A DNA stretch of 64,000 nt from an uncultured Sulfitobacter sp. (GTDB lineage Bacteria; Pseudomonadota; Alphaproteobacteria; Rhodobacterales; Rhodobacteraceae): the NCBI RefSeq assembly GCF_947497275.1, contig NZ_CANMFS010000002.1, forward strand, positions 534,705-598,704, given 5' to 3'. A program made the position numbers and the translations under genes. A model generated the notes under the pieces. The model saw only the letters and a program-made list of their open reading frames with translations, searched no databases and was not told the origin of the DNA. Positions 44,325 to 52,670 of this stretch are shown one piece after another. Numbering within the stretch: the stretch's first letter is position 1; each line of letters begins with the position of its first letter.

Positions 44325-46165
44325 ACCACCTCCGTCTGTTGCTGGGTCAGGTGCGCTTTGGTGCGCACGAAGGAATTGATCGCGGTGTGCCGCGCGAAAA
44401 GCCGCGCCAGCAGCGCCGACAACAAAAGGCTACTGTTTCCGGTGAGCAGCGCATCGTTGATATCCAGCGTGATCTCCGTCCCGTGGCCGAAACACAACGG
44501 GCCTGCGATCTCCAGCCGTTCCACCAGCGGGCGCGAGTGTACTGCACTTACAGCAGCACCATGACGGCTCAGCGCCGGGTCCCCCCTGTCGGCGTAGAGC
44601 TTGATCAACGCGCGCAACGGCTCCGCCCCTGCCGTGCTGTCCGCAAGAGAGATGTGATTGAGGCTGAGCTGCGAAATCCAGCGCCATGTCAGATCGTCGA
44701 TCTGGCGTTCGTCCGCGGCGCCCGACGGCAGGCTTGCCCGCAGACTTGCGCGTGGCCGCCGCATCGGGGAAAGCAGCGTGACGGCCTGCACCGGATCGCC
44801 CGAGTCGAGCGTGAGTTTCGGCGTGTCGTCCAGGATCGGCAAATCGCGGTTTGTGCACAGGGCGCGCACGTCCAGACGGCGGATCGGTTTGGTGGCGGTC
44901 GCATGTGTCGGGCGACCCACCGAAATGTAGTAATCGTCGCCGATATAGCTCGATCTCGTCTGCCCGCGGCGCACTTCCTCGGTGTCGGGACGGCGCGGCC
45001 TGCGGTCGGCGGAATAGACATGGCCGCTGTCGCCCCCGGCCTCTACCGAAAATAGCGGCGTCACCCGCGCCTGCGGTCCTTCGACTTCGGCATCCTCGAC
45101 GCGCACGAGACGGTAGATCTCGTAATCGCGCGGTCGGGTGCGGTCGGCCTGAACGATGTGCTGCGACCGGTTGCGGCGCAGCTCGACGATGTTGCATTCG
45201 TGCTCGAACAGGTTGACCACGGGAACGGTGAAAAGGCTGAAATCCTTGGCGCTGATACCCGACAGATCGGTACGCTCTTCGCGCAGCAACACGATGATCT
45301 CGAGCGCCTTGTTACCGGTCCGACGGACGATTGGTGACAGCCCTTCGAGGCGCATGAAATAAAAACGCGGCGGCATCAGGAAATACTCGCGCAACAGGCG
45401 GTAGCCCTCGAAGGAGGACCGCACTCTCGGCAGAAGTGCTTCGTCGTCGCTCAGGCCGACCATCTCAGGGGCCGCGACCTGCTGGAAGGGTACGGTCTTG
45501 TCGGCGGGCCGCGCCACGACGCCGCCGCCAAAGCCGAACACCGCGTCAAAAAGTGCCCCGCCCCGCGTACCCGCCCCAAAATAGAGGTCGAGCCGGTCGA
45601 GCGACAGCTCATCAAGCTGTCCTGCCCCGTCGCGCCTGAGCGTGATGCGGATACCGGCGGCGGCGTCGCGCGCCGCGTTTGCGTTCACACCGGCCTGCGA
45701 CAGCGCGCCCTTGTCCTGAATGTACTCCACCCGTTCGATTGCAACCGGCCACATATGGACGTCCTGCGCGGTGGTGTAGGTGCATCGGGTCTGCTGCCCC
45801 TCGCGCAGCCCGGATGTTAGTCGGGTACCGCGTTTCATCAAATGCCCGTCGAGCATCCGCTGGACCTGCGGACCGGGCGTCATCGCAGCCATCGTCATGG
45901 CAGGTGCAGGACCGCCCAGATCCGGATAGAGCGTGTCGATCAGGGTGCGGACGTAGCGGCTGGATTCCGCATCGACCTTGAGCCTCGTGCGGGCGGCGAG
46001 AAAGGCCACTCCTTCCAGCAGGCGCTCGACGTACGGATCGGGGCATGGCACGGAATCGAGCGCGAGGTTGCGCGCGACGTTGGGATGCAGTGCCGCAAAC
46101 TCCTCCGCCATGCTGCGGATATGCGACAGCTCTTCCTCGTAGTATTCCAGAAATGCCTGATCCAT
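44288..46165 (-). CDS. tssF: T6SS baseplate subunit TssF
   Basis: A 625-residue TssF/ImpG (DUF879) protein. It opens MDQAFLEYYEEELSHIRSMA and has VERLLEGVAFLAARTRLKVD and LYPDLGGPAPAMTMAAM, as expected for the family. The start overlaps the tssE stop (TGATG), so the two are translated in series. It forms the baseplate wedge with TssG. Confidence 0.95.
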   Translation of the reverse strand: MDQAFLEYYEEELSHIRSMAEEFAALHPNVARNLALDSVPCPDPYVERLLEGVAFLAARTRLKVDAESSRYVRTLIDTLYPDLGGPAPAMTMAAMTPGPQVQRMLDGHLMKRGTRLTSGLREGQQTRCTYTTAQDVHMWPVAIERVEYIQDKGALSQAGVNANAARDAAAGIRITLRRDGAGQLDELSLDRLDLYFGAGTRGGALFDAVFGFGGGVVARPADKTVPFQQVAAPEMVGLSDDEALLPRVRSSFEGYRLLREYFLMPPRFYFMRLEGLSPIVRRTGNKALEIIVLLREERTDLSGISAKDFSLFTVPVVNLFEHECNIVELRRNRSQHIVQADRTRPRDYEIYRLVRVEDAEVEGPQARVTPLFSVEAGGDSGHVYSADRRPRRPDTEEVRRGQTRSSYIGDDYYISVGRPTHATATKPIRRLDVRALCTNRDLPILDDTPKLTLDSGDPVQAVTLLSPMRRPRASLRASLPSGAADERQIDDLTWRWISQLSLNHISLADSTAGAEPLRALIKLYADRGDPALSRHGAAVSAVHSRPLVERLEIAGPLCFGHGTEITLDINDALLTGNSSLLLSALLARLFARHTAINSFVRTKAHLTQQQTEVVWPMTTGTRALI

Positions 46166-46887
46166 CAGCGCCCCTCCAGCACCGTCAGGGCGCGGCCGCT
46201 GTCAAGATCGACACTGGTCGACAGGCGCATCCGTTCGGGGATCGGCGAAACCAGCAGCACACCCTCGATGTCTATCCGCAGACCGATCTTGTCACCGGTG
46301 CGCACGCGCACCTTGACGCTGTCGCGTTTCAGGCGAGGCTCGAAGATGTTTAGCACGGCCTTGATTTCACGCGCCAACTCGTTCTTGTCGAAATCCGAAC
46401 CGGACCGCCCGGAGAATGAGGGCACCCCGTAGTTCAAGACGCTCTGACGAATTTCGGGGAACGCAGCCAACTGGCTTGACGGGTTTTCGTGCGTCAGTGC
46501 TTCGCGGTCGGTCAGCAAGAATCGGGCCTCCAGCCTTTCGATGTTGAACAGCATTTCGATGTCGCGGCGCACCGCTTCGCGCAGCACGTCGGAAGTCACG
46601 ACAATGCCGCCCTCTTCGAGCCGGCGCTTGCGCACCGACAGCTGTACCAGCCGGTGCGCAAGTTGCTTGGTTTCAGCGTCGATATCGGTGCGCCTTTCGA
46701 CCGCGCGGGTGCCGCCAGCGATCATCGCCTCGACCCCGCCGGCATCGCCAATCGCCTTTGTCAGATCGCGCAGGAGCGCGTCATGTTCGGCGGATATGCC
46801 CGGCAGATCATCGACCAACCTGTCCCAAAGGGACGGCTGAACCGCTTCGTGCCGGGCGACGGACGTGACATCACTGCGACTAACCAT
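46165..46887 (-). CDS. tssE: T6SS baseplate subunit TssE (gp25-like), with a long internal insertion
   Basis: A 240-residue gp25-like sheath initiator. The N-terminus QPSLWDRLVDDLPG and the C-terminal core (LREAVRRDIEMLFNIERLEA, NYGVPSF, AREIKAVLNIFEPRL) are TssE, but about 60 extra residues (roughly 34-95, helical and charged) separate them, so it is longer than the usual 140-170. TssE starts sheath polymerisation on the baseplate. It follows hcp by 21 bp and overlaps the tssF start by TGATG. Confidence 0.88.
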   Translation of the reverse strand: MVSRSDVTSVARHEAVQPSLWDRLVDDLPGISAEHDALLRDLTKAIGDAGGVEAMIAGGTRAVERRTDIDAETKQLAHRLVQLSVRKRRLEEGGIVVTSDVLREAVRRDIEMLFNIERLEARFLLTDREALTHENPSSQLAAFPEIRQSVLNYGVPSFSGRSGSDFDKNELAREIKAVLNIFEPRLKRDSVKVRVRTGDKIGLRIDIEGVLLVSPIPERMRLSTSVDLDSGRALTVLEGR

Positions 46888-46908
46888 AAGGCATTGCTCC
46901 GCCCTCGG

Positions 46909-47397
46909 TTACACGCCTGCCGCGATGTCGTAGGTAATTTCGTGCTCGCCACCCGCAGAGTGGTCGTCTTCCTGCACGGTGTATTTGAAGGTGACATTCT
47001 CGAACACCAGACCAAGGGCCTCTTCGATCATCTGGCCCTCCTCCTGATCGCCAACGCCAGCGATCTCGTATTTCGAAATCGTGACGTTCTCCATCGTGAT
47101 GATCAGATAGTCCAGATGCGCCTCGCCGGAGTCCTTGCGCACCGACAGAACCATGTCGGGAAAGGATTTGCCCTGCATACAGGCCAGCGCGAGATAGGCT
47201 GAGGATGCGTCCATGAACTTGCTGAGCTCGATTGCGCTGATCTGGGCGCGGGCGCGGGCACGGCCTTTGCCGACCTGCGCGGCCGAACCCTGCTCGATAT
47301 TCCAGCGAATGTCGTGAATATCAATCTCTTCCTCGTGGTCGACGCGCTGAGATTCACCCGCGATATCGCCGATTTTCAGATACGCTGTTAATGCCAT
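46909..47397 (-). CDS. hcp: T6SS inner-tube protein Hcp (TssD)
   Basis: A 162-residue Hcp opening MALTAYLKIGDIAGESQRVDHEEEIDI, with KPFPDMVLSVRKDSGEAHLDYLIITMENVTISKYEIAG-like core residues and ENVTFKYTVQEDD. It forms stacked hexameric rings inside the sheath and is expelled on firing. No C-terminal toxin extension. The gene has its own ribosome site (TTGGAGAA) 30 bp after tssC. Confidence 0.95.
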   Translation of the reverse strand: MALTAYLKIGDIAGESQRVDHEEEIDIHDIRWNIEQGSAAQVGKGRARARAQISAIELSKFMDASSAYLALACMQGKSFPDMVLSVRKDSGEAHLDYLIITMENVTISKYEIAGVGDQEEGQMIEEALGLVFENVTFKYTVQEDDHSAGGEHEITYDIAAGV

Positions 47398-47427
47398 TTC
47401 AGTTCTCCAATATAAGGGTTTTCACAA

Positions 47428-48933
47428 TCAGGATTTAACGGAAGGCAATTCGGAAACGAGGCGCAGGGATGCGTTGATGCCTTCCAACTGGTAATGCGGC
47501 CGAAGGAAAAATCTTGCGTTGTAGTAGCCGGGGCGGCCCTCGACGCTGTCCACTTGCACTTCAGCCGCTGCAAGCGGTCGTTTCGCCTTGGCCTTGTCAT
47601 CGGCCATCGCAGGGTTGGCCAGAACATAGCGGTTGATCCACTCGCTCAGCCAGATCTGCATGTCCGCGCGTTCCTTGAACGTGCCGACCTTATCGCGTGC
47701 AATCGCCTTGAGATAATGCGCAAAGCGGCTGACGGGAAAGAGATAGGGCAGGTTCGCCGACAGCCGCTCGTTGGCTTGCGCGTCGGGATCGACCAGACGG
47801 CCCGCGCGGGTTTCGTCGTCCTGCAGGCTGTGCGCGCCGATGAACGCCGCCACATCCGTATTCTTGCGGTGCAGGATTGGCATCATGCCGAGCTTTGCCA
47901 GCTCCGCCTCGCGCCGGTCGTCGATGGCGATTTCCGTCGGGCATTTCATGGCCGTCGACCCATCGTCCGTCGGGAAGGTATGGACCGGGAGGTTCATCAC
48001 CGTGCCCCCCGATTCAACACCGCGGATCTGCGTGCCCCAACCCGAAATCTTGTGGCTGCGGTTGATGTTCACGCCCATCGCATAGGCCGCGTTCATCCAG
48101 ACGTAGTGATCGTGCTGGCCCCCAAGTTCCTCCTCGAAATCGAAACCCTTTACCGGCACGGTCTCGGCACCGTAGGGCAGCCGCCCCAGAACTCGGGGCA
48201 TCGCCAATCCGATATAACGGGCGTCCTCGCTCTCGCGCAGCGACTGCCAGCTTGCGTAATCGGGGCTGGAGACGATCTGTTCGAGGTCTTGCGGATTGGG
48301 CAGTTCCTGCCAGCTTTCCATTCGGAAAAGCTGAGGTGCGGCGGCAGCGACGAAGGGAGCGTGCGCGGATGCGCAGATTCCGGATATATTGCGCAGCAGG
48401 CTCACGTCTTTGGGTTTGTGGCTGAACTCGTAATCGCCCACGATGGCACCGAACGGCTCTCCACCGAACATGGAATACTCATCAGAGTAGATCTTCTTGA
48501 ACACCGGCGACTGGTCCCACATCTGGCCTTCGTAATCCTCCAGATGGTCGGCCAGATCGTCCTTGGCGATGTTGAGAACGCGGATTTTCAGCTTCTGGTC
48601 CGTCTCGGTGTTGTTCACCAGATAATGCAACCCGCGCCAGCTTCCTTCGATCTTGCGTACTTCCGGCGCATGCAGGATTTCGTTCATCTGGGTCGACAGC
48701 ATCTGGTCGATGCCCGCGATGAGGGATTTGATCGACTTGACCGCATTGCCCGAGATCGCGGCGGTACCGGCGCGCTCCTTTGCGGCCAGTGCAAGGTTGG
48801 CGACCAGCGCCTGAAGCTTCTCGCCTTCGCTGTCCTTGACGCGGAAATCCTTCTCCAGCAGATCGCTGAATTCACCCAGATCAAGCGCTTCCGCTTCGGC
48901 GGCGGCACCGCCTGCTTGCTGTTCCTCGGCCAT
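47428..48933 (-). CDS. tssC: T6SS sheath large subunit TssC
   Basis: A 501-residue VipB/IglB-type sheath protein with GSWRGLHYLVNNTETDQKLKIRVLNI, SPVFKKIYSDEYSMFGGEPFGAIVGDYEF and C-terminal GRPGYYNARFFLRPHYQLEGINASLRLVSELP. It pairs with TssB in the contractile sheath that ClpV disassembles. It starts 2 bp after tssB. Length is typical. Confidence 0.96.
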   Translation of the reverse strand: MAEEQQAGGAAAEAEALDLGEFSDLLEKDFRVKDSEGEKLQALVANLALAAKERAGTAAISGNAVKSIKSLIAGIDQMLSTQMNEILHAPEVRKIEGSWRGLHYLVNNTETDQKLKIRVLNIAKDDLADHLEDYEGQMWDQSPVFKKIYSDEYSMFGGEPFGAIVGDYEFSHKPKDVSLLRNISGICASAHAPFVAAAAPQLFRMESWQELPNPQDLEQIVSSPDYASWQSLRESEDARYIGLAMPRVLGRLPYGAETVPVKGFDFEEELGGQHDHYVWMNAAYAMGVNINRSHKISGWGTQIRGVESGGTVMNLPVHTFPTDDGSTAMKCPTEIAIDDRREAELAKLGMMPILHRKNTDVAAFIGAHSLQDDETRAGRLVDPDAQANERLSANLPYLFPVSRFAHYLKAIARDKVGTFKERADMQIWLSEWINRYVLANPAMADDKAKAKRPLAAAEVQVDSVEGRPGYYNARFFLRPHYQLEGINASLRLVSELPSVKS

Positions 48934-48935
48934 AC

Positions 48936-49472
48936 TCAGCTCTCCTCGTCTTTGGTTGCGGCCATCGCCTTCTCGGCGGCCTGTGCCAGCAGCGGCTCGT
49001 TGGTCAGAAGCTGCGCAATGCGTTTCTCGGCATCCACCTTGCCGTCCATATAACTCAGCAGTTCTTCGAGCTGCTTGCGCATCTTTAAAAGCTCGTTAAG
49101 CTGCGGCACCTGTTCGGCCACCTTGTCGGGGGCGAAATCGCTCATGCTCTTGAACGACAGGTCGACGAAAAGCTCCTCGTCGCCCTGTTCGCCATCCGCG
49201 CCGGGCATGGTGTTTTTCACGCGCGCTTTGACACGCGGGCTGAGTGCTTCCATGAACTTGTTGAACCGTCCCGCATCCGTTTCGACGAACGTCCTGTCGT
49301 TGATCGGCTTTTTGGCTTCGCGTGTTTCCGACGCTCCCGCCAGATCCGCCATCACACCCATTACGAAGGGTAACTCGATGGTTGTGGGGCTGCCGTAGTG
49401 CTCCACGTCATAGGCAATCTGCACCCGTGGGGCCCGATTGCGCTCAATTACTTTCTGCTTACTGTCACTCAT
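48936..49472 (-). CDS. tssB: T6SS sheath small subunit TssB
   Basis: A 178-residue VipA/IglA-type protein with RVQIAYDVEHYGSPTTIELPFVMGVMADL, KPINDRTFVETDAGRFNKFMEALSPRV and FAPDKVAEQVPQLNELLKMRKQLEELLSYMDGK. A strong ribosome site (TGGAGG) precedes it. It forms the sheath with TssC and carries the ClpV-recognised helix. Confidence 0.95.
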   Translation of the reverse strand: MSDSKQKVIERNRAPRVQIAYDVEHYGSPTTIELPFVMGVMADLAGASETREAKKPINDRTFVETDAGRFNKFMEALSPRVKARVKNTMPGADGEQGDEELFVDLSFKSMSDFAPDKVAEQVPQLNELLKMRKQLEELLSYMDGKVDAEKRIAQLLTNEPLLAQAAEKAMAATKDEES

Positions 49473-49507
49473 GAAAAAACCTCCAGTCGCTAAAAAATAT
49501 TGTCAGT

Positions 49508-50632
49508 CTACTTCTTCTTCGCGTCTTCCACTCCCGCTACGCTACGAAATTCCTTGAGCCCCGAAGGCGCGATTTCCTCCATCAATTCGAGGAAATCCAT
49601 CGCCACCATCCGCCGCATGCGCCGCGCCAGATGCGGGATCGGGCTGCTGGGTTCGGTCCGCTCGTAGAACGCGATGATCCGGTCCAGACTTGTTTCCACG
49701 TCGCCGCGCGACGCGATCGTGCCGGGCGCAGCCTGTGACGTGTGGTTCCCGACCGGCGCTTTTGTCGTGACTGCCACGGTCGGATCATCGACCACCGCCG
49801 GTGCGTCCTTTACTGTCGCCGCGACTGCCGCTTCCAACGTCTTGCGGCACAGATTGAGCACCTCTTCGATCTCGGCCATCGACAGGCCCGGCGCATCGCC
49901 GAAATTGCCGGCATCCGCCACCGCACGCGCAATATCGACCAGACCACTCTCGCAGCTCTTTATCGCTTCGATCAGCGCCTTCATCGCCTCGGCATCCTCC
50001 GCCGCAAGGCCACGGGTCGCGGCCTGGACCCGGTTGACGCGCTGCCCATGCGCCGAGACAAGAGCGTCCCTTTCCGCCTGGCTCAACCCGGACGCGGCGC
50101 GCGACAGCATCTCGAATTCGCTCAGGCTCGCCGCCACCAGATCGTCGCCGGTGATCGGCCCGATGCCGCGCGGGTTCAGCACGACACCGAAACGCAGGTC
50201 ACCCAACAGCCCGTTGTCGTCGTTTTCGAGCTGGCGCAGCGCGTTCAGACGTGGAAGGGCCGCCATCTGCGGCTCGTCCCGGTCGCGCAGCGCAGGGTGC
50301 AGGCTTTGCCAATACTGCGTGACGGTCCGCGTCAGAAAACCAAGTGCCGCCGCCAGCCCCGCAAACCCCTCAACATTATAAAAGGCCCGGCTCATCAACA
50401 CGAGCAGCCGAAGATCGCGGCCATCGGTGGCCAGTTCTTCTCCGTCGCCGATAATCCGGTGCCAGTCCACGTCGGGTGCTGCGTCGCCAAGTGTTCCATC
50501 TTCGGTAATCCGGAACTCCCGCGCAGCGGGTTCGGTCAGACGTTCCAGATCGTGAAAACGCAAATCGTGACGCAGTTCAACACCGGACGGGTTTTCACCG
50601 TCGATAGGCGCAAGGAGGCTTTCAAAATTCAT
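49508..50632 (-). CDS. tssA: T6SS assembly protein TssA
   Basis: A 374-residue TssA with the ImpA_N domain near the start (LLAPIDGENPSGVELRHDLRFHDLERL, DWHRIIGDGEELATDGRDLRLLVLMSRAFYNVEGFAGLAAALGFL) and the usual short C-terminal block (SLDRIIAFYERTEPSSPIPHLARRMRRMVAMDFLELMEEI). The ATG at 50630-50632 was chosen because the conserved sequence begins there. It is the first gene of the main T6SS operon and coordinates priming and growth of tube and sheath. Confidence 0.92.
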   Translation of the reverse strand: MNFESLLAPIDGENPSGVELRHDLRFHDLERLTEPAAREFRITEDGTLGDAAPDVDWHRIIGDGEELATDGRDLRLLVLMSRAFYNVEGFAGLAAALGFLTRTVTQYWQSLHPALRDRDEPQMAALPRLNALRQLENDDNGLLGDLRFGVVLNPRGIGPITGDDLVAASLSEFEMLSRAASGLSQAERDALVSAHGQRVNRVQAATRGLAAEDAEAMKALIEAIKSCESGLVDIARAVADAGNFGDAPGLSMAEIEEVLNLCRKTLEAAVAATVKDAPAVVDDPTVAVTTKAPVGNHTSQAAPGTIASRGDVETSLDRIIAFYERTEPSSPIPHLARRMRRMVAMDFLELMEEIAPSGLKEFRSVAGVEDAKKK

Positions 50633-50983
50633 GCCTCGAGCTTTCAAATATATAAAGTAGTCCAAGTCTTGCACGAGTTTGCGATTCTGGCAACTCTCAC
50701 GGGAAACCGGGGTTCGCCGCGCCCCATTCCCTTGATCCGGATGTTCAGTCGACCGGGGTCGCGCCACATTCCGACGGGTGCATCGAGACGAAAAGTTACA
50801 CCCATTCGCCCCGAAAATCAGGGGTAACCGCGCGCTGGCGCGCGATCAGCTTCCGAATGTCGCTGCCTGCTTCGATTCTGCACCGTTCGGCCAAGATTTT
50901 TCCCCTTGCGCAAACGCGGTGTTGGTGAATCGCGCCGTGCGTGAGATACTGGGCACATTATTCGATGATAATTTCCGGAGAGC
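50633..50983. other. Divergent intergenic region between tssA and the DUF6484-type gene (351 bp)
   Basis: No gene is supported here. The region must hold the tssA operon promoter (leftward) and a rightward promoter. On the minus side there is an AT-rich patch close to tssA but no convincing -35/-10 pair. A short inverted repeat, CGCGCG-CTGG-CGCGCG, lies at 50829-50844. No sigma-54 type -24/-12 element was noticed. Confidence 0.6.
50922..50950 (+). promoter_or_regulatory. Candidate promoter for the DUF6484-type gene
   Basis: TTGGTG (50922-50927) and GATACT (50945-50950) are separated by 17 bp, and a GGAGAG ribosome site precedes the ATGATG start at 50984. Both boxes are imperfect. Confidence 0.35.
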
Positions 50984-51406
50984 ATGATGGATGTCTCAAC
51001 CCATGTGGACGGTGTGATGATCGGCCTTTTTCTGGGCTTTCAGGGTGGTGCGCCGCTCGTTGTTTTTCCTGCCAACCCCGAAGATCACGCCGTACCCGCG
51101 CGCAGCCTGTGCGCACTGAACGCGGACGACGCAGGTTGCGAAGTGGCACTGCTCTTTGAGGATGGTGCGCGGATCCGCCCGCTGATTATCGGGCGCATCA
51201 TCGACCCCGCGCGCACCGATTACCCCCATGTCGTGCGCGACGGTGAAAATGTGCGGATCACTGCGCAGGAACGCATTGAGCTTCGGGTCGGAAAATCCGC
51301 GATCATCATGGAAAAGGACGGCCATATCACCATTCGCGGCACCCACCTGGTCAGCCATGCGTCAGGCCCGAACCATATTCGCGGCGGATCGGTCAATCTG
51401 AACTGA
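50984..51406 (+). CDS. T6SS-associated DUF6484-type protein with VgrG-needle-like C-terminus
   Basis: A 140-residue protein. The N-terminal half (VDGVMIGLFLGFQGGAPLVVF and a conserved acidic segment DDAGCEVALLFEDGARIRPLIIGRI) resembles the DUF6484 domain seen beside T6SS genes. The C-terminal half (VGKSAIIMEKDGHITIRGTH, ending NHIRGGSVNLN) looks like the terminal beta-helix segment of VgrG. It may dock on or shape the spike. It overlaps the next gene by 1 bp (TGATG). The start is ATG 50984 or 50987. The domain name is from memory. Confidence 0.65.
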   Translation: MMDVSTHVDGVMIGLFLGFQGGAPLVVFPANPEDHAVPARSLCALNADDAGCEVALLFEDGARIRPLIIGRIIDPARTDYPHVVRDGENVRITAQERIELRVGKSAIIMEKDGHITIRGTHLVSHASGPNHIRGGSVNLN

Positions 51407-51744
51407 TGGCGGTGCCGGTGCTCAAGGACATCGTCCGCCAGCACGCCGAAGCGGCGGCGCACCTGTGGAACGTGTACGACTGGCACTTGCTGAACCCGGA
51501 CGACAACCCCGACATGGACGAAGAGCGGATCGGCCGGCTGATCGAAAGGCTCGACGCGCATCTCGACGGCTTGCGGATCGCGGGGGCCGACGGGATCGCG
51601 ATCGCCGAAGACCGCTATGCCGAATTTCCCGAGGCCGGCGAATTGTTCGTGCTGAGGATGCTGCAACCGGAGGCTTTCGGGCTGCAGATTGCGGATCTCG
51701 AAATCGACGGGGTACGGGTCTATCTGGCGGCAAAGATCGGCTAG
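51406..51744 (+). CDS. Short TIGR02270-like N-terminal domain protein, T6SS-associated
   Basis: A 112-residue protein whose whole length (VRQHAEAAAHLWNVYDWHLL, ERLDAHLDGLRIAGADG, GELFVLRML) resembles only the N-terminal part of TIGR02270 family T6SS proteins, which normally continue with HEAT-like repeats to well over 300 residues. The repeats are missing and the stop lies 3 bp from the end of the opposite-strand gene. It could be a remnant or a real short form. It is coupled to the DUF6484-type gene. Confidence 0.55.
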   Translation: MAVPVLKDIVRQHAEAAAHLWNVYDWHLLNPDDNPDMDEERIGRLIERLDAHLDGLRIAGADGIAIAEDRYAEFPEAGELFVLRMLQPEAFGLQIADLEIDGVRVYLAAKIG

Positions 51745-51747
51745 CCG

Positions 51748-52647
51748 TTACACGACATAGGCCGCGTCGAGCCGCTGCCATTGCTCCATCGTGCGGCGCA
51801 TTACGTCTTTCATGCCAAACGACCACAGGTTCGTCTCGCCCATGTGCAGATCGTAGAACGTGCCCAAACCGCGCGCGGCGGCTTCGTGATCGGGAATGAA
51901 CTCCTCGCGGTTGCACAGTACCATCGAGCGGAAACCGGCCATGAACACGACGTTGTCGAAGAGAGCCACGCCCCAGACATCGTTCACGGGCGCGTCCGGC
52001 GTCAGCACCTCGAAGCTGTCGCCGCGCCCGAAGGCTAGCACACCGGCCTGCCCGCCCAGATACACACGGCCGTCAGCACCGCAATGCACTGCGTAATAGT
52101 TGAGGTTGGTCGGCGTCTGCACAGGCGTCCAGACGGACCCGTCATAGTACCAGATGACGCCCGCGCGCCCGGCGGCGTAGATCTCGCGCGCGCCAAACCC
52201 GTCGATCATCTCAAGGTGATTGCCCGGAAACTCCGCGCGCAGCGCATCACCGGGGCCGAACTCTTCCCAAGCGTCTTTCCCCGTGCGCCGGAAAACCTGA
52301 AGATCCGCACCGCAGGCGTGGACCTGACCGTCAAGCGTTGCAAGATTGCGCAGCGGCCCGTGATCGAAATCCACGGTTTCCTCCGCGACAGTCCCGTCTG
52401 AAAAAATCCGCACCTCGCCCCATTCGCCCAGCGCGAAAAGCTCTGCGCCGGCGTAGCTGAGCCCGACCATCGCAAACTGAAAAAAACCCCGTTCGCGGGC
52501 GGTCTGCATGTCCTCGATTTCGTAGACCGCCGCATGGGCCTTGTCGGGGTCGCGCGCCTGCGCGTCCAGAACCACGACGATCGCCTGCCGCGTTTCGTTC
52601 TTGTAGGCACTGGTGTTGATCGACATGTCTTCGAGCAGAGGCAACAT
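51748..52647 (-). CDS. Beta-propeller-like protein downstream of the GHH effector, candidate immunity or accessory protein
   Basis: A 299-residue soluble protein without signal or helix. It has repeated motifs of a WD40/YCF48-like propeller: YAGAELFALGEWGEVRIFSDG, GQVHACGADLQVF, GAREIYAAGRAGVIWYYDGSVW, GADGRVYLGGQAGVLAFG and FDNVVFMAGFRSMVL. It begins 23 bp after the effector stop with a good ribosome site (AAAAGGAG), so it is co-expressed. T6SS effectors are usually followed by their immunity gene, which makes it the leading immunity candidate; no similar fold was recognised among known GHH immunity proteins. It may instead be a chaperone or loading factor. Confidence 0.65.
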   Translation of the reverse strand: MLPLLEDMSINTSAYKNETRQAIVVVLDAQARDPDKAHAAVYEIEDMQTARERGFFQFAMVGLSYAGAELFALGEWGEVRIFSDGTVAEETVDFDHGPLRNLATLDGQVHACGADLQVFRRTGKDAWEEFGPGDALRAEFPGNHLEMIDGFGAREIYAAGRAGVIWYYDGSVWTPVQTPTNLNYYAVHCGADGRVYLGGQAGVLAFGRGDSFEVLTPDAPVNDVWGVALFDNVVFMAGFRSMVLCNREEFIPDHEAAARGLGTFYDLHMGETNLWSFGMKDVMRRTMEQWQRLDAAYVV

Positions 52648-52670
52648 CGCAAAGGCTCCTTTTTTCGGGA

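Noticed and set aside
50633..50720. A sigma-70 or sigma-54 promoter for tssA
   Set aside because: TTGCCA with AAGACT is a weak pair and no -24/-12 element was found, so no promoter was listed.
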